Of a stretch of DNA of 64,000 bases, positions 1-7,786 are shown one piece after another. The position numbers and the translations under genes are program-made. Source of the DNA: Amycolatopsis iheyensis (GTDB taxonomy: Bacteria; Actinomycetota; Actinomycetes; Mycobacteriales; Pseudonocardiaceae); the NCBI RefSeq assembly GCF_024703995.1, contig NZ_JAMXQV010000030.1, positions 1 through 64,000 on the forward strand, given 5' to 3'. Each line of letters starts with the position of its first letter. The first letter of the stretch is position 1. The notes below the pieces were generated by a model that saw only the letters and a program-made list of their open reading frames with translations, was not told the origin of the DNA and did not search any database.

Positions 1-434
1 AGCGTCGGGTTCTTGTCGGCGTCGAGGGTTTCCAGCCACGGCAGGTAGTTCGTCGCGTACTGGACGACGGCCAGCACCTCGATCGGCGCGACCGCCGCGG
101 CGGCGATCCAGGTGACCCAGCCCATGGAGAAGCTGGCGAAGGAGCCGAACGAGTAGTGCGGGAACCGGGCGACGCCGCCCGAATGCGGGAACATCGTGCC
201 GAGCTCGGCGTAGGTCATCCCGATCAGGATGAACATGACCGCGCCGATCACCCACGAGACGATCGCGGCGGGCCCGGCCAGCTCGGCGGCGTTCATCGCC
301 CCGAACAGCCAGCCGGAGCCGATCACCGACCCGACGGCCGTGAAGAGCAGGCCGATGGTCCCGAAGTGTTTCTTGAGCTTCGTGTCGTCCCCGGCGACGG
401 CGGCTTGGCCGCCTTGCTCGGTGTCGGTGCTCAT
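1..434 (-). CDS. APC-family amino acid permease, N-terminal part
   Basis: Proton-coupled amino acid/polyamine transporter of the APC superfamily in the cytoplasmic membrane. About 144 residues are visible before the left window edge. A short polar N-terminus is followed by a first helix carrying the GSVIGSGWLFG glycine motif typical of APC transporters, a second helix with IGMTYAELG, and a third hydrophobic segment (about residues 97-120). The ATG at 434 is preceded by an AGAGGAG ribosome site. It diverges from the GAF-ANTAR gene across 118 bases. Substrate cannot be read from this fragment. Confidence 0.85.
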   Translation of the reverse strand, partial: MSTDTEQGGQAAVAGDDTKLKKHFGTIGLLFTAVGSVIGSGWLFGAMNAAELAGPAAIVSWVIGAVMFILIGMTYAELGTMFPHSGGVARFPHYSFGSFASFSMGWVTWIAAAAVAPIEVLAVVQYATNYLPWLETLDADKNPT

Positions 435-552
435 CCGTGCGGCTCCTCTGGTCGACCTTGCTCCCGGCGGACTGCTACCCGACCGGGTGACGCGGCAACC
501 GGTGTATCCCCGAATCGTTACCTAGCGCAACTGTTAGCTGAAGTCACGATGG

Positions 553-1011
553 GTGCCTGAATGGATCAAGCGGTCCGCGCGGATCAGCGGTACGGCCGAG
601 CCGGACGTCGACGCGACCCTGGTGGCGATCGTCAAGGCCGCCGTCGACCACATCGAAGGCGCCGAGCACGCGGGCATCTCCCTCGTCGAGGAGGGTGGCC
701 GCGTCCGCACGGTCGCCCCGACGAGCGAACTGGTCTACGCCACGACACCCGGGGCGTTCAGCGCCGAAACCGCGCAGGACGGCCGGGTGTTCGCGACGCA
801 CGCGGCCATCGCACTCGTCGGCGCGCAGCACGAGGCCGACCTGCGCGCCGCGATCGAACGCCGCGACACGATCGGGATGGCCAAGGGCATCCTCATGCAG
901 CGCCACGGCCTCGACCCGGTCCAGGCGTTCCGGATGCTGGTGGAGGCGTCGCAGAAGTCCAGCACGAAGCTGCACCGGGTGGCCGCCTGGCTGATCGAGC
1001 ACCGCGGCTGA
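553..1011 (+). CDS. Shortened GAF-ANTAR antitermination regulator
   Basis: C-terminal ANTAR domain (about residues 100-152: RRDTIGMAKGILMQRHGLD, then QAFRMLVEASQ), an RNA-binding antiterminator module. In front are only the beginning of a GAF sensor domain (DHIEGAEHAGISLVEEGG, about residues 33-50) and its end (TPGAFSAET... FATHAAIALVGAQ, about 66-95). The middle of the GAF fold, roughly 70-80 residues in full-length actinobacterial relatives (about 230 residues), is absent, yet the frame is intact. The GTG at 553 is the only usable start after an in-frame stop at 535. The missing core suggests the sensor pocket is lost while RNA binding may remain. Confidence 0.75.
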   Translation: MPEWIKRSARISGTAEPDVDATLVAIVKAAVDHIEGAEHAGISLVEEGGRVRTVAPTSELVYATTPGAFSAETAQDGRVFATHAAIALVGAQHEADLRAAIERRDTIGMAKGILMQRHGLDPVQAFRMLVEASQKSSTKLHRVAAWLIEHRG

Positions 1012-1057
1012 GCGCGAGCGCGGGAACAGCGGAAATGCGCTGATCCGGGTGCCGGGC

Positions 1058-1063
1058 TACTGT
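1058..1063 (+). promoter_or_regulatory. Putative -10 box, leaderless start of Mop gene
   Basis: TACTGT ends 7 bases before the ATG at 1071 and there is no purine-rich ribosome site in between. This is the usual geometry of a leaderless actinobacterial transcript. No clear -35 box is seen. Confidence 0.4.
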
Positions 1064-1070
1064 CCCGGGC

Positions 1071-1490
1071 ATGGGCCTGAGCATCCGCAACCAGCTCGAC
1101 GGGACGGTCTCCGCAGTCACGCCGGGCGAGGTGATGGCGACCGTCAAGACACGCCTGTCCGGCGGGCAGGAGATCACCGCCGCCGTGACCCGCGAAGCCG
1201 TCGAGGACCTGGGCCTCGCCGACGGGAGCGCCGTCCGCGTGCTGATCAAGTCGACCGAGGTGTCGCTCGCGACCGGGCCGGTGACCGGCATCAGCATCCG
1301 CAACCAGCTGCCCGGCCGGGTCACGGCCGTCGCGACCGGCGGCGCCATGGCGACGGTGAAGGTCGCGGTCGACGGCGGCGAGCTGACCGCGTCGATCACC
1401 CGCGAGGCGGCCACCGAGCTGAGCCTCGAAGCGGGCTCGCCGGTGGTCGCGCTGGTCAAGTCGACCGAGATCTCGCTGGCGACCGGCTGA
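1071..1490 (+). CDS. Tandem TOBE-domain molybdate-binding protein (molbindin)
   Basis: Cytoplasmic oxyanion (molybdate/tungstate) binding protein made of two TOBE/Mop repeats of about 69 residues. Each begins with SIRNQL, continues with MATVK and VTREA/ITREA, and ends with LVKSTE(V/I)SLATG. Total length is 139 residues, as expected for a di-Mop protein. Probably buffers molybdate or delivers it to cofactor synthesis. The next gene downstream encodes a molybdopterin-oxidoreductase-like protein, which fits a small molybdenum unit. No ModABC transporter is present nearby. Confidence 0.85.
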   Translation: MGLSIRNQLDGTVSAVTPGEVMATVKTRLSGGQEITAAVTREAVEDLGLADGSAVRVLIKSTEVSLATGPVTGISIRNQLPGRVTAVATGGAMATVKVAVDGGELTASITREAATELSLEAGSPVVALVKSTEISLATG

Positions 1491-1593
1491 TCCGGGAGAA
1501 ATCGCCGCTTCTGCGGTGATCCGGTGCGAATCGTGCCGCATTCGCGACCGAGCTGTGCCTGATCGGTGGATGTGCGCGGCCCGGGGGCCGACC

Positions 1594-1599
1594 TAGCGT
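1594..1599 (+). promoter_or_regulatory. Putative -10 box for molybdopterin-like gene
   Basis: TAGCGT ends 6 bases before the ATG at 1606, consistent with leaderless transcription. The intervening bases contain no Shine-Dalgarno match. No convincing -35 element. Confidence 0.35.
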
Positions 1600-1605
1600 G
1601 GAGCG

Positions 1606-2070
1606 ATGGAGCCGTCCCCCGCGCGCACCCCGCCACCGGCGGGCCGGCTGCTGGTCACGGGCACGGGGTGCGCGTCGCGCCTGATCGACGTCGGTGACCT
1701 GCGGGCCCGTTCGCGGGTCCGGCTCGACGTCGACTACGTGACCCGGCGCAAGCGCGAGCGCCACGAGGTGCACGGCGTGCACCTCTACGACGTGCTGCGG
1801 GAAGGCCCGCTGCCGCTCGACCCGCGGCACAAGATGTCCGGCCTGACCGTGGTGGTGCTCGCCGTGTCCGAGGACGGGTTCCGCGTGGTGCTGTCCCTGG
1901 CGGAGATCGACCCCGAGTTCGGCCACTGCGCGGCCCTGCTGGCGACGCGCTACAACGGCGAGGACCTGCCGCGGCCGACCCTCGTCATGCCGAGTGACCT
2001 GCGCGCCAGCCGCTACGTGCGCAACCTGGCCGAGCTGTGCCTGCTCACGGTGTCGCCGACCGCGCCGTGA
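1606..2070 (+). CDS. Small molybdopterin-binding oxidoreductase-like protein
   Basis: 154 residues resembling the core of the sulfite-oxidase-type molybdopterin fold. The pattern VTRRKRERHEVHGVHLYDVLREGPL (written in part) matches the stretch in small secreted or cytoplasmic relatives where the domain is read as 'HGVPLWDLL'. A later segment, LSLAEIDPEFGH, matches the substrate/cofactor loop of such proteins. No signal peptide is visible, and no clear catalytic cysteine equivalent was identified. Located 115 bases after the di-Mop gene. Its 3' end overlaps the convergent hydrolase gene by 26 bases. Function is inferred at family level only. Confidence 0.65.
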   Translation: MEPSPARTPPPAGRLLVTGTGCASRLIDVGDLRARSRVRLDVDYVTRRKRERHEVHGVHLYDVLREGPLPLDPRHKMSGLTVVVLAVSEDGFRVVLSLAEIDPEFGHCAALLATRYNGEDLPRPTLVMPSDLRASRYVRNLAELCLLTVSPTAP

Positions 2071-2821
2071 AGGCCAGCAGGCGCGCGGCGGTCCGCGGCG
2101 GATCCTCGAGCATCGGCGAGTGGCCGACGCCGGCCAGTGGCTCGACCCGCGCGCCCGGCACCGCGCGGTAGGCCGCCAGCGCACTCGACGGGCGCCAGCG
2201 CCGGTCGTCCTCGCCGAAGAGCACCAGCAGCGGGGTGCCGAGCGCGGTCAGCCGGTCGGGGAGCGGCTTTTCCGTCAGGTACTCACGCGCGCCCTGCAGC
2301 GACGCCGCGAAGGACGCGAAGCTCATCGCCCGGACGTCGTCGACGAGTTCCTGCGGCGGTTCGTAGCCCGGGCGGCTGAACGCGGTGGCCATCGCCGCGC
2401 GGATCTCGTCGTCGGTCAGCGGTTCCCCGGACGGCGGTGCCAGGGGCGGGGCGATGTAGGTGTCGAGGCTGGGGCCGCTGTCGAGCAGCACGAGGGCGGT
2501 CACCAGATCGGGTCGTTCTTCGGCGAGCGCGGTCGCGGACGAGCCACCGGTGGAGTGCCCGGCGACGACGGCCGTCGCGACGCCGAGGTGGTCGAGCGCC
2601 GCGGCGATCCGGCGGGCCTGGGCCGGAATGCGGTAGTCGGCGTCGGCGGGCTTGGCGGACCGGCCGTGCCCGAGCAGGTCGACCCGGATGACGTGGTGGG
2701 CGCCGGTCAGCAGCGGGACCAGCGCGTCCCAGGACCGGCTCGACGAAGCGGAGCCGTGGATGAGGAGCAGTGCGGGCGCGTCGCGGGGGCCGTCCTGCCG
2801 CACGTGGATTTCCGGAGTCAT
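2045..2821 (-). CDS. Alpha/beta-fold hydrolase
   Basis: 258-residue soluble alpha/beta hydrolase. It shows the oxyanion motif LLIHGSASSS, the nucleophile elbow GHSTGGS (Ser in G-x-S-x-G), an acidic residue in LVLFGEDDRRW, and the catalytic His in GVGHSPMLEDP near the C-terminus. The ATG at 2821 gives the standard N-terminus immediately before the first strand. A longer frame upstream lacks similarity and runs through the AraC gene, so it was not used. Divergent from an AraC-type regulator across 64 bases, which may control it. Substrate unknown. Confidence 0.85.
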   Translation of the reverse strand: MTPEIHVRQDGPRDAPALLLIHGSASSSRSWDALVPLLTGAHHVIRVDLLGHGRSAKPADADYRIPAQARRIAAALDHLGVATAVVAGHSTGGSSATALAEERPDLVTALVLLDSGPSLDTYIAPPLAPPSGEPLTDDEIRAAMATAFSRPGYEPPQELVDDVRAMSFASFAASLQGAREYLTEKPLPDRLTALGTPLLVLFGEDDRRWRPSSALAAYRAVPGARVEPLAGVGHSPMLEDPPRTAARLLAFTARSATP

Positions 2822-2873
2822 GCGGGCACTCTTGCCGCTCGCGGTACGCGGTGGCTTGAACGAATGTTCCGCG

Positions 2874-2879
2874 TAGCTT
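2874..2879 (+). promoter_or_regulatory. Putative -10 box for AraC-type gene
   Basis: TAGCTT lies 6 bases before the ATG at 2886, so the transcript would be leaderless. It sits in the short divergent interval shared with the hydrolase gene. Confidence 0.35.
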
Positions 2880-2885
2880 GGGTTC

Positions 2886-3704
2886 ATGGGTGTGGCGCTG
2901 TGGGACGTCGCCCGGCCGGCGGGGCCCGGCCGGCTGGCCGGCGCCACGATGGCAGGGTTTCGCGACCGGGGCGTCACCCCGGCCGGCCTTCGGCTCGTCC
3001 CGCCGCCGGCGATCACCCTGGCGCTGGTGTTCGGCGCCGGCACGGTCGCCGTGGCCGACGCGTCCGGGCGGCAGCACCGGGGGAGCATCGTGGCCGGGCT
3101 CGGGTTCGGCGCGAGCCGGGTGCGTCAGGCCGCCGGCTTCGAGTGCGTGCAGGTGCGGCTGTCCCCGGTGGTCGCGGGCGCGGTGCTCGGGATCCGCCCG
3201 GGCGAGCTCGACGGCGCGATGGTGGCCCTCGACGACCTCTGGGGCCGGGAAGCGGGCCGCCTGGGGGAGCGGCTGAGCGAGCTTTCCTCGTGGCGGCAAC
3301 GGTTTTCGCTGACGGACGCGGTGCTGGCCCGCCGCGCCGAGACGGGCCCACCCGTGGACCCGGAGGTGGTCTGGGCCTGGCGGCGGCTCGCCGGCACCCG
3401 CGGCCGGGTCCGGATCGAGCACCTGGCGGCCGAGGTCGGCTGGAGCCGCAAGCGCCTGTGGTCCCGGTTCCGGGTGCAGGCCGGCTCACCACCCAAGCGC
3501 GTGGCGAAGCTCGTCCGCTTCGACCACGCGGTGCACCGGCTGGTCGCGGGCCAGGACCCGGCTCGGGTCGCCGCGGAGGGCGGTTACGCGGACCAGTCCT
3601 ACTTGCACCGGGAGGTCCGCGAGTTCACCGGGGCGACCCCGGCGCACGTGGCGGCCGAGCCGTTCCTGGCGGTGGACGACGTCGCTTGGCCCGAGCGTTC
3701 CTGA
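2886..3704 (+). CDS. AraC-family transcriptional regulator
   Basis: 272 residues. The C-terminal AraC DNA-binding domain spans about residues 165-262, with two helix-turn-helix units: RIEHLAAEVGWSRKRLWSRF, and VAAEGGYADQSYLHREVREF followed by TGATPAHV. The N-terminal half is a sensor of the kind found in actinobacterial AraC proteins that begin with a GYRE-like segment (here GVALWDVARPAGP) and contain GFGASRVRQAAGFECVQVRL. Its ligand is unknown. Divergently transcribed from the alpha/beta hydrolase, its most likely target. Confidence 0.85.
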   Translation: MGVALWDVARPAGPGRLAGATMAGFRDRGVTPAGLRLVPPPAITLALVFGAGTVAVADASGRQHRGSIVAGLGFGASRVRQAAGFECVQVRLSPVVAGAVLGIRPGELDGAMVALDDLWGREAGRLGERLSELSSWRQRFSLTDAVLARRAETGPPVDPEVVWAWRRLAGTRGRVRIEHLAAEVGWSRKRLWSRFRVQAGSPPKRVAKLVRFDHAVHRLVAGQDPARVAAEGGYADQSYLHREVREFTGATPAHVAAEPFLAVDDVAWPERS

Positions 3705-3731
3705 GCGGACCGCGCGGGGGGACTGGTCCGC
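3705..3731 (+). terminator. Possible terminator hairpin after AraC gene
   Basis: GCGGACC (3705-3711) and GGTCCGC (3725-3731) form a 7-bp stem with a 13-base loop immediately after the stop codon. The loop is long and there is no T-tract, so the call is tentative. Confidence 0.35.
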
Positions 3732-3923
3732 TTCGCTGCGCGGTTACTGTGCGCGCGGACCACTTCGGCGAAATGTCCGGTACCTATCTTTTGTCCTGTC
3801 CGACGAAAGTCGGTATCGCCGGGCTTCGCGGCGGATCACCCTCGGGCGCACCGGATCCACCCACCGTGACCGGCGCGGCCATCCCTCGCGCCGGTCCGTC
3901 CCCCGTGAAAGCGAGTTGCCGGC

Positions 3924-5018
3924 ATGAGCACCAGACCTCTGCTCGCCCGTTCCGCCACCGCAGTGGCCACCGCCGTCGCGGTCGTCGGCCTCCTGAGCCC
4001 GGCGAGTGCCACCGCCACCACCGTCGAGGGCTACTCGGCCGACGTCCAGCGCGACGCCGTCGCCTCCCTCGTCGCCGAGTCCGGACTCAGCGAGTCCGCC
4101 GCGGTCCAGCTGCTGCGCACGCAGGCCACCAGCGTGGAGACCCTGCACCGGGTCACCGCCGGGCTCGGCACGCGCGCCGTCGACGGCTACCTCGACGCGG
4201 CCGCGAAACCCGTGGTGAACGTGCTCGACCAGGCCGCCGCCGACCAGGTGAGTGCCGCCGGCGCGCACGCCCGCCTCGTCAAGCACTCCGGCGCGGCGCT
4301 GGCGAGTGCGCAGAGCGCCCTGCAGGCGCTGCCCGCGGTCGCGCACACGTCGATCGGCCTCGACCCGAAGACCAACCAGGTCGTGCTGACCGTGGCCGAC
4401 GCCGCACGCGGCACCGACGCGCTGCTGACGGCGGCGTCCGCGCTGGGCGACCGCGTCCGGGTCGAGCGGGTGGCGGGCGAGATGCACACGGCGATCTACA
4501 ACGGCGAAGCCATCACCGGCGGCGGCACCCGCTGCTCGGTCGGCTTCAACACCAACCGCGGCGGCGTGAACTACATCGTCGACGCCGGGCACTGCACGCG
4601 CGCGGTGTCGACGTGGAACGTCGGGCCGTCGCAGGGGTCGAGCTTCCCGGGCAACGACTACGGCCTGATCCGCAACAACACCGGCAGCGCGCCGGGCGCG
4701 GTCACCCTGTGGAACGGCTCGACCCAGCGGATCAGCTCCGCCGGCACCGCGACGGTCGGGCAGCGGATCAGCAAGAGCGGCAGCACCACGCACCTGACGT
4801 CGGGCTCGGTCACCCGCACGAACGTGACCGTGAACTACGCCGAGGGCTCGGTGTCCCAGCTGATCCAGACCAACGCGCTGGTCAACCCGGGCGACTCGGG
4901 CGGCTGCCTGTTCGCGGGCAGCGTCGGCCTGGGCATCACGTCCGGCAAGGGCACCGGCACGTCGTTCTTCCAGCCGGTCGGCGAGGCGCTCGGCGCGTAC
5001 GGCGTCAGCCTCAACTGA
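3924..5018 (+). CDS. Secreted S1 serine protease, alpha-lytic/streptogrisin type
   Basis: Secreted chymotrypsin-fold protease of 364 residues. A signal peptide (about 1-30, ending ASAT) is followed by an alpha-lytic-type pro-region that guides folding (about 31-188) and the mature protease (about 189-364, starting AIYNGEAITGG). The catalytic triad is visible: His223 in DAGHC, Asp245 in GNDYGLI and Ser325 in NPGDSGG. Cysteines 204/224 are placed for a disulfide. The pro-region and mature sizes match streptogrisin-like enzymes. The gene stands alone after a 219-base gap that contains a CCGAC-GAAA-GTCGG mini-hairpin at 3800-3813, probably in the leader. Confidence 0.95.
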   Translation: MSTRPLLARSATAVATAVAVVGLLSPASATATTVEGYSADVQRDAVASLVAESGLSESAAVQLLRTQATSVETLHRVTAGLGTRAVDGYLDAAAKPVVNVLDQAAADQVSAAGAHARLVKHSGAALASAQSALQALPAVAHTSIGLDPKTNQVVLTVADAARGTDALLTAASALGDRVRVERVAGEMHTAIYNGEAITGGGTRCSVGFNTNRGGVNYIVDAGHCTRAVSTWNVGPSQGSSFPGNDYGLIRNNTGSAPGAVTLWNGSTQRISSAGTATVGQRISKSGSTTHLTSGSVTRTNVTVNYAEGSVSQLIQTNALVNPGDSGGCLFAGSVGLGITSGKGTGTSFFQPVGEALGAYGVSLN

Positions 5019-5025
5019 GCCGTCG

Positions 5026-5292
5026 TCAGTCGCGGCGGCTGCGGCCGAAGGCCATCCGGTAGATCACCAGGATGATCAGCGCGCCGAGGACCGCCAGGCC
5101 CCACGTGCGGAGGTCGAAGAAGGTGCCGAGGTCGGTGTGGAACAACGTCTTGCCGACCCAGCCACCGACGAACGCCCCGCCGATGCCGAGCAGGATCGTG
5201 ATGATGCAGCCACCCGGGTCCTTGCCCGGCATGAGGGCCTTCGCGATCACTCCCGCGATGAGCCCGAGCACGATCCAGCCGATGATCCCCAC
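5026..5292 (-). CDS. GlsB/YeaQ/YmgE-family stress membrane protein
   Basis: 88-residue integral membrane protein of the transglycosylase-associated protein family. Three hydrophobic segments are clear (about 3-20, 29-47 and 62-81). The family glycine patterns GLIAGVIAKALMPGKDPGG and LLGIGGAFVGGWVG are both present. GTG start at 5292. Members are small membrane proteins linked to general stress, but their molecular role is unsettled. Convergent with the S1 protease, only 7 bases apart. Confidence 0.9.
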   Translation of the reverse strand: MGIIGWIVLGLIAGVIAKALMPGKDPGGCIITILLGIGGAFVGGWVGKTLFHTDLGTFFDLRTWGLAVLGALIILVIYRMAFGRSRRD

Positions 5293-5383
5293 GGGTGCCT
5301 CCGTCCGCCTGCCTTCTTGACGGCCCAGGATGGCAGGCGGACGGCCCCGCGGCGCGGTGAGCCACGCCGACGTGATCGGATTC

Positions 5384-5758
5384 TCAGCCGGGAACCAGGA
5401 TCCGGTAGCCGGAGCACAGGACGCGCAGCCAGTCGATCGTGCCGTCGCACGTGGTGTAGTAGGCCTGCTGCTCGACGAGGTGGTCCAGGCCGTCGCGCCG
5501 CACCAGGAGCCGGTAGGTGACGTGCTCGCAGTCCGCGACCCGGGCGGTGGTCACCGAGCACAGCTCGAGGATCTCGCGGCCGGGTCCGAACCAGCGGCCG
5601 AAGACCACGTCGTCGACGATCTCGGCCGGGTCCGTGGCGAGCCAGTGCCGGCTCGGGGTCAGCGCGGCGAAGTCGACTTCGCCGGCCAGCACCGCGCGCA
5701 GCCCGGCGGAGTCACGGGCCGCGAGGGCGTGGGCGAACCTCTCTCCCGCGGTGGTCAT
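5384..5758 (-). CDS. NTF2/SnoaL-like small protein
   Basis: 124-residue protein with the length and pattern of an NTF2-like alpha+beta barrel: an N-terminal helix ERFAHALAARDSAGLRAVL, then VDFAALTP, a central strand set, and a final YYTTCDGTIDWLRVLCSGYR. Such proteins are ligand-binding or small-enzyme scaffolds, so function cannot be assigned. The ATG at 5758 lies 3 bases beyond the stop of the DsrE-like gene, so the two are probably co-transcribed leftward. Confidence 0.7.
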   Translation of the reverse strand: MTTAGERFAHALAARDSAGLRAVLAGEVDFAALTPSRHWLATDPAEIVDDVVFGRWFGPGREILELCSVTTARVADCEHVTYRLLVRRDGLDHLVEQQAYYTTCDGTIDWLRVLCSGYRILVPG

Positions 5759-5760
5759 GG

Positions 5761-6126
5761 CTAGTAGCTGAACGTCGTGACGGGTTCGTCGCCGATCCAC
5801 TCCCACATCGGCACCGTGCCGCCGAGGGCGGCGTTGGCGACCAGGCCGTCGTCGGCGAGGTGGCGGGCGGTGAAGCAGATCGGGCAGACCAGGAACCGGC
5901 CACCGGCGGCCTCGTACCGCTTGACCAGCTCGGCCAGCGGTGGGCAGCCTTCGCACGCCGTCGCCTTGGCGAAGCCGTCCAGCGCGAGCCGGACCGCTTC
6001 CTTGGTCAGGAACATCAGGGTTTCGCGGTGTCCTTCCGCGGCGCCGACCGCGACGAGGAACGCGACGGTGACCTTCTCCGGGTCTTCGAGTCCGGTGGTG
6101 AGGCTGATGACGGCTCGGGTGGGCAT
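5761..6126 (-). CDS. DsrE-family protein
   Basis: 121 residues of the DsrE/DsrF-like fold. It starts with the strand RAVISLTTGLEDPEKVTVAF and has the typical TLMFLTKEAVRLAL, then CEGCPPLAELVKRYEAAGG and LVCPICFTARHL. Cysteines in CEGC and CPIC are where relatives carry sulfur-relay or redox cysteines. It may bind persulfide sulfur, but no sulfur-oxidation genes are near. First gene of a two-gene unit with the NTF2-like protein. The SD GAAAGGAG precedes the start. Confidence 0.8.
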   Translation of the reverse strand: MPTRAVISLTTGLEDPEKVTVAFLVAVGAAEGHRETLMFLTKEAVRLALDGFAKATACEGCPPLAELVKRYEAAGGRFLVCPICFTARHLADDGLVANAALGGTVPMWEWIGDEPVTTFSY

Positions 6127-6193
6127 GGTGAGCTCCTTTCGACGGGAGCTCAGCCTCGGTCGCGACGGCCCGCCCGCGCATGGGGCGGCTGCC

Positions 6194-7756
6194 TCATCTT
6201 CCGGGGAGACCGGTGATGCCGTGTTCGAGGGCGAACAGCCCGGCGCCGGTCCGGTTGGTCACGCCCGCCTTGGCGTAGATGTGCTCGACGTGGTTGCGCA
6301 CGGTCTTCTCGCTGATCGACAGCGTCCGCGCGATTTCGCGGTTCGAACCGCCGGTCGCGAGCAGGCGCAGCACCTGCACCTCGCGACCGGTCAGCCCGGC
6401 CGGGTGGGCGGGCCGGCGGCGCGGGTGCCCGGCGGCCAGCAGCACGGCGTCGACGGCGTGGGCGTCCAACCGGGACTCCCGCGCCTGCTGTCGCAGGATC
6501 TCCGCCGCGTCGACGGCGTCGCGCGCCGGGCGGTGCGGCCGCGGCTCGCGCAGCGAGTGGTAGACGTCGGCCGCGGCCAGGAGCCGGGCGTGCGGAGCCA
6601 GCGCCGCGCCGGCCGCGCCCAGCGGGTAGCCGGAGCCGTCGAGCCGTTCGTGGTGCGCCGCGGCGACGAGGGCGACCTGCTCCAGCCCCGTGACGCGGCG
6701 GAGGATCCGGCCGGTCAGGTACGGGTGCAGCCGGACCCGCTCCCATTCGGCTTCCGAAAGCGGGCCCGGCTTCTCCCAGATCGTGGTGGGCACGCCCATC
6801 CGGCCGAGGTCGTGCACCAGCCCGGCGCGCCGGACGAGCCGGACGTCCGGCTCGGGCAGCCCGCTGAGCCGGGCGGCTTCGGCGGCGAGGTCGGCGACCC
6901 CGCGCGAGTGCCCGAGGGCGAACGGGCACTTGAGGTCGGCGAAGTCGCCGATCGCGGTGAGCAGGTCGTCCAGCTCGGCTTCGGTGAGCGTGCGGTCGCC
7001 TTCGGGCGCCTGCGCCAGGGCGGCTGCCCAGACGTCTTCGTCGAGCAGACCGCCGAGGATCTCTTCGGCGGCGTCGGCGAACACCGTCACGACGGCGGGG
7101 TCGAACTGGCGGCCGCTGCGTGCGCGGGCCATCGCGACGGCGGCGGTCACCCCGCCGCGGCGCAGGTGGACCTCGGCGATCTCGGCGAGGTGCACCACGC
7201 GCACCTCGATCGGCAGCCGGTCGCCGCGGGCGCCGGCGGGCAGGCCGCTGCCGTCCCAGCGTTCGAAGGTGCCGGCGAGCGCGGCGCCGACGGCCGGGGC
7301 CAGCCCCAGCCGGTCGGCGAGCCGGGCGGCTGAGGAGCAGTGGGAGTGGATCAGCTCGGCGAGGTGGCCACGGGTCCGGGCGAGGAAGGCGGCGGCGAGC
7401 ACCGCGCGCGAGACCGGCGCCCGGTCGCGGCCCGCGTGCGTGGCGAGCAGGCGCAGGAACGGGAGGCCGGCCCAGTCGACGCGGTAGGTGGCCGAGCGGA
7501 AGGCGATGTCGTCCCCGAACCAGGCGGCGAGCTCGTGGGAGTCGGCGTGACAGCCGATCCAGGCGACGAGCGTCGCGTAGAAGGTCGTGTCCCGCCGTTC
7601 GGCGGCCAGCCCGAGCCGCCCGGCCAGCCGGGTGGCGATCAGCGCGGAGCGCAGCATGTGCTCCATGGGCTGCCCGAGCCCGAGATCGATGGCGAGCGAC
7701 AGCGCGGCGAGCACCTCGGCCCGCCGTGGCCCACCCGGCGCTCCGGCCACGGCCAC
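6194..7756 (-). CDS. HD-GYP domain protein with LuxR-type DNA-binding domain
   Basis: 520 residues. An N-terminal HD-like region (about 1-240) contains LIHSHCSSAARLADRLGL and the degenerate FERWDGSGLPAGARGDRLPI. A second, complete HD-GYP domain (about 270-440) has HSRGVADLA, H315-D316 in LVHDLGRMG, HPYLTGRIL and HHERLDGSGYPLG (368-380). A LuxR/GerE helix-turn-helix closes the protein (about 455-510: LTGREVQVLRLL... SISEKTVRNHVEHIYAK). HD-GYP enzymes hydrolyse cyclic dinucleotides, and the LuxR tail suggests a direct link to transcription. The GTG at 7756 is chosen because GGAGAGG precedes it; the open frame upstream is antisense to the next gene. Confidence 0.85.
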   Translation of the reverse strand: MAVAGAPGGPRRAEVLAALSLAIDLGLGQPMEHMLRSALIATRLAGRLGLAAERRDTTFYATLVAWIGCHADSHELAAWFGDDIAFRSATYRVDWAGLPFLRLLATHAGRDRAPVSRAVLAAAFLARTRGHLAELIHSHCSSAARLADRLGLAPAVGAALAGTFERWDGSGLPAGARGDRLPIEVRVVHLAEIAEVHLRRGGVTAAVAMARARSGRQFDPAVVTVFADAAEEILGGLLDEDVWAAALAQAPEGDRTLTEAELDDLLTAIGDFADLKCPFALGHSRGVADLAAEAARLSGLPEPDVRLVRRAGLVHDLGRMGVPTTIWEKPGPLSEAEWERVRLHPYLTGRILRRVTGLEQVALVAAAHHERLDGSGYPLGAAGAALAPHARLLAAADVYHSLREPRPHRPARDAVDAAEILRQQARESRLDAHAVDAVLLAAGHPRRRPAHPAGLTGREVQVLRLLATGGSNREIARTLSISEKTVRNHVEHIYAKAGVTNRTGAGLFALEHGITGLPGR

Positions 7757-7786
7757 CGCCTCTCCTGGGCCCCTCAGCGTACGTTT

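Noticed and set aside
1994..5062. 1022-codon open frame on the plus strand
   Set aside because: It runs antisense through the hydrolase and out of frame through the AraC and protease genes. The translation is Arg/Gly/Pro-rich with no family pattern; it is a high-GC shadow.
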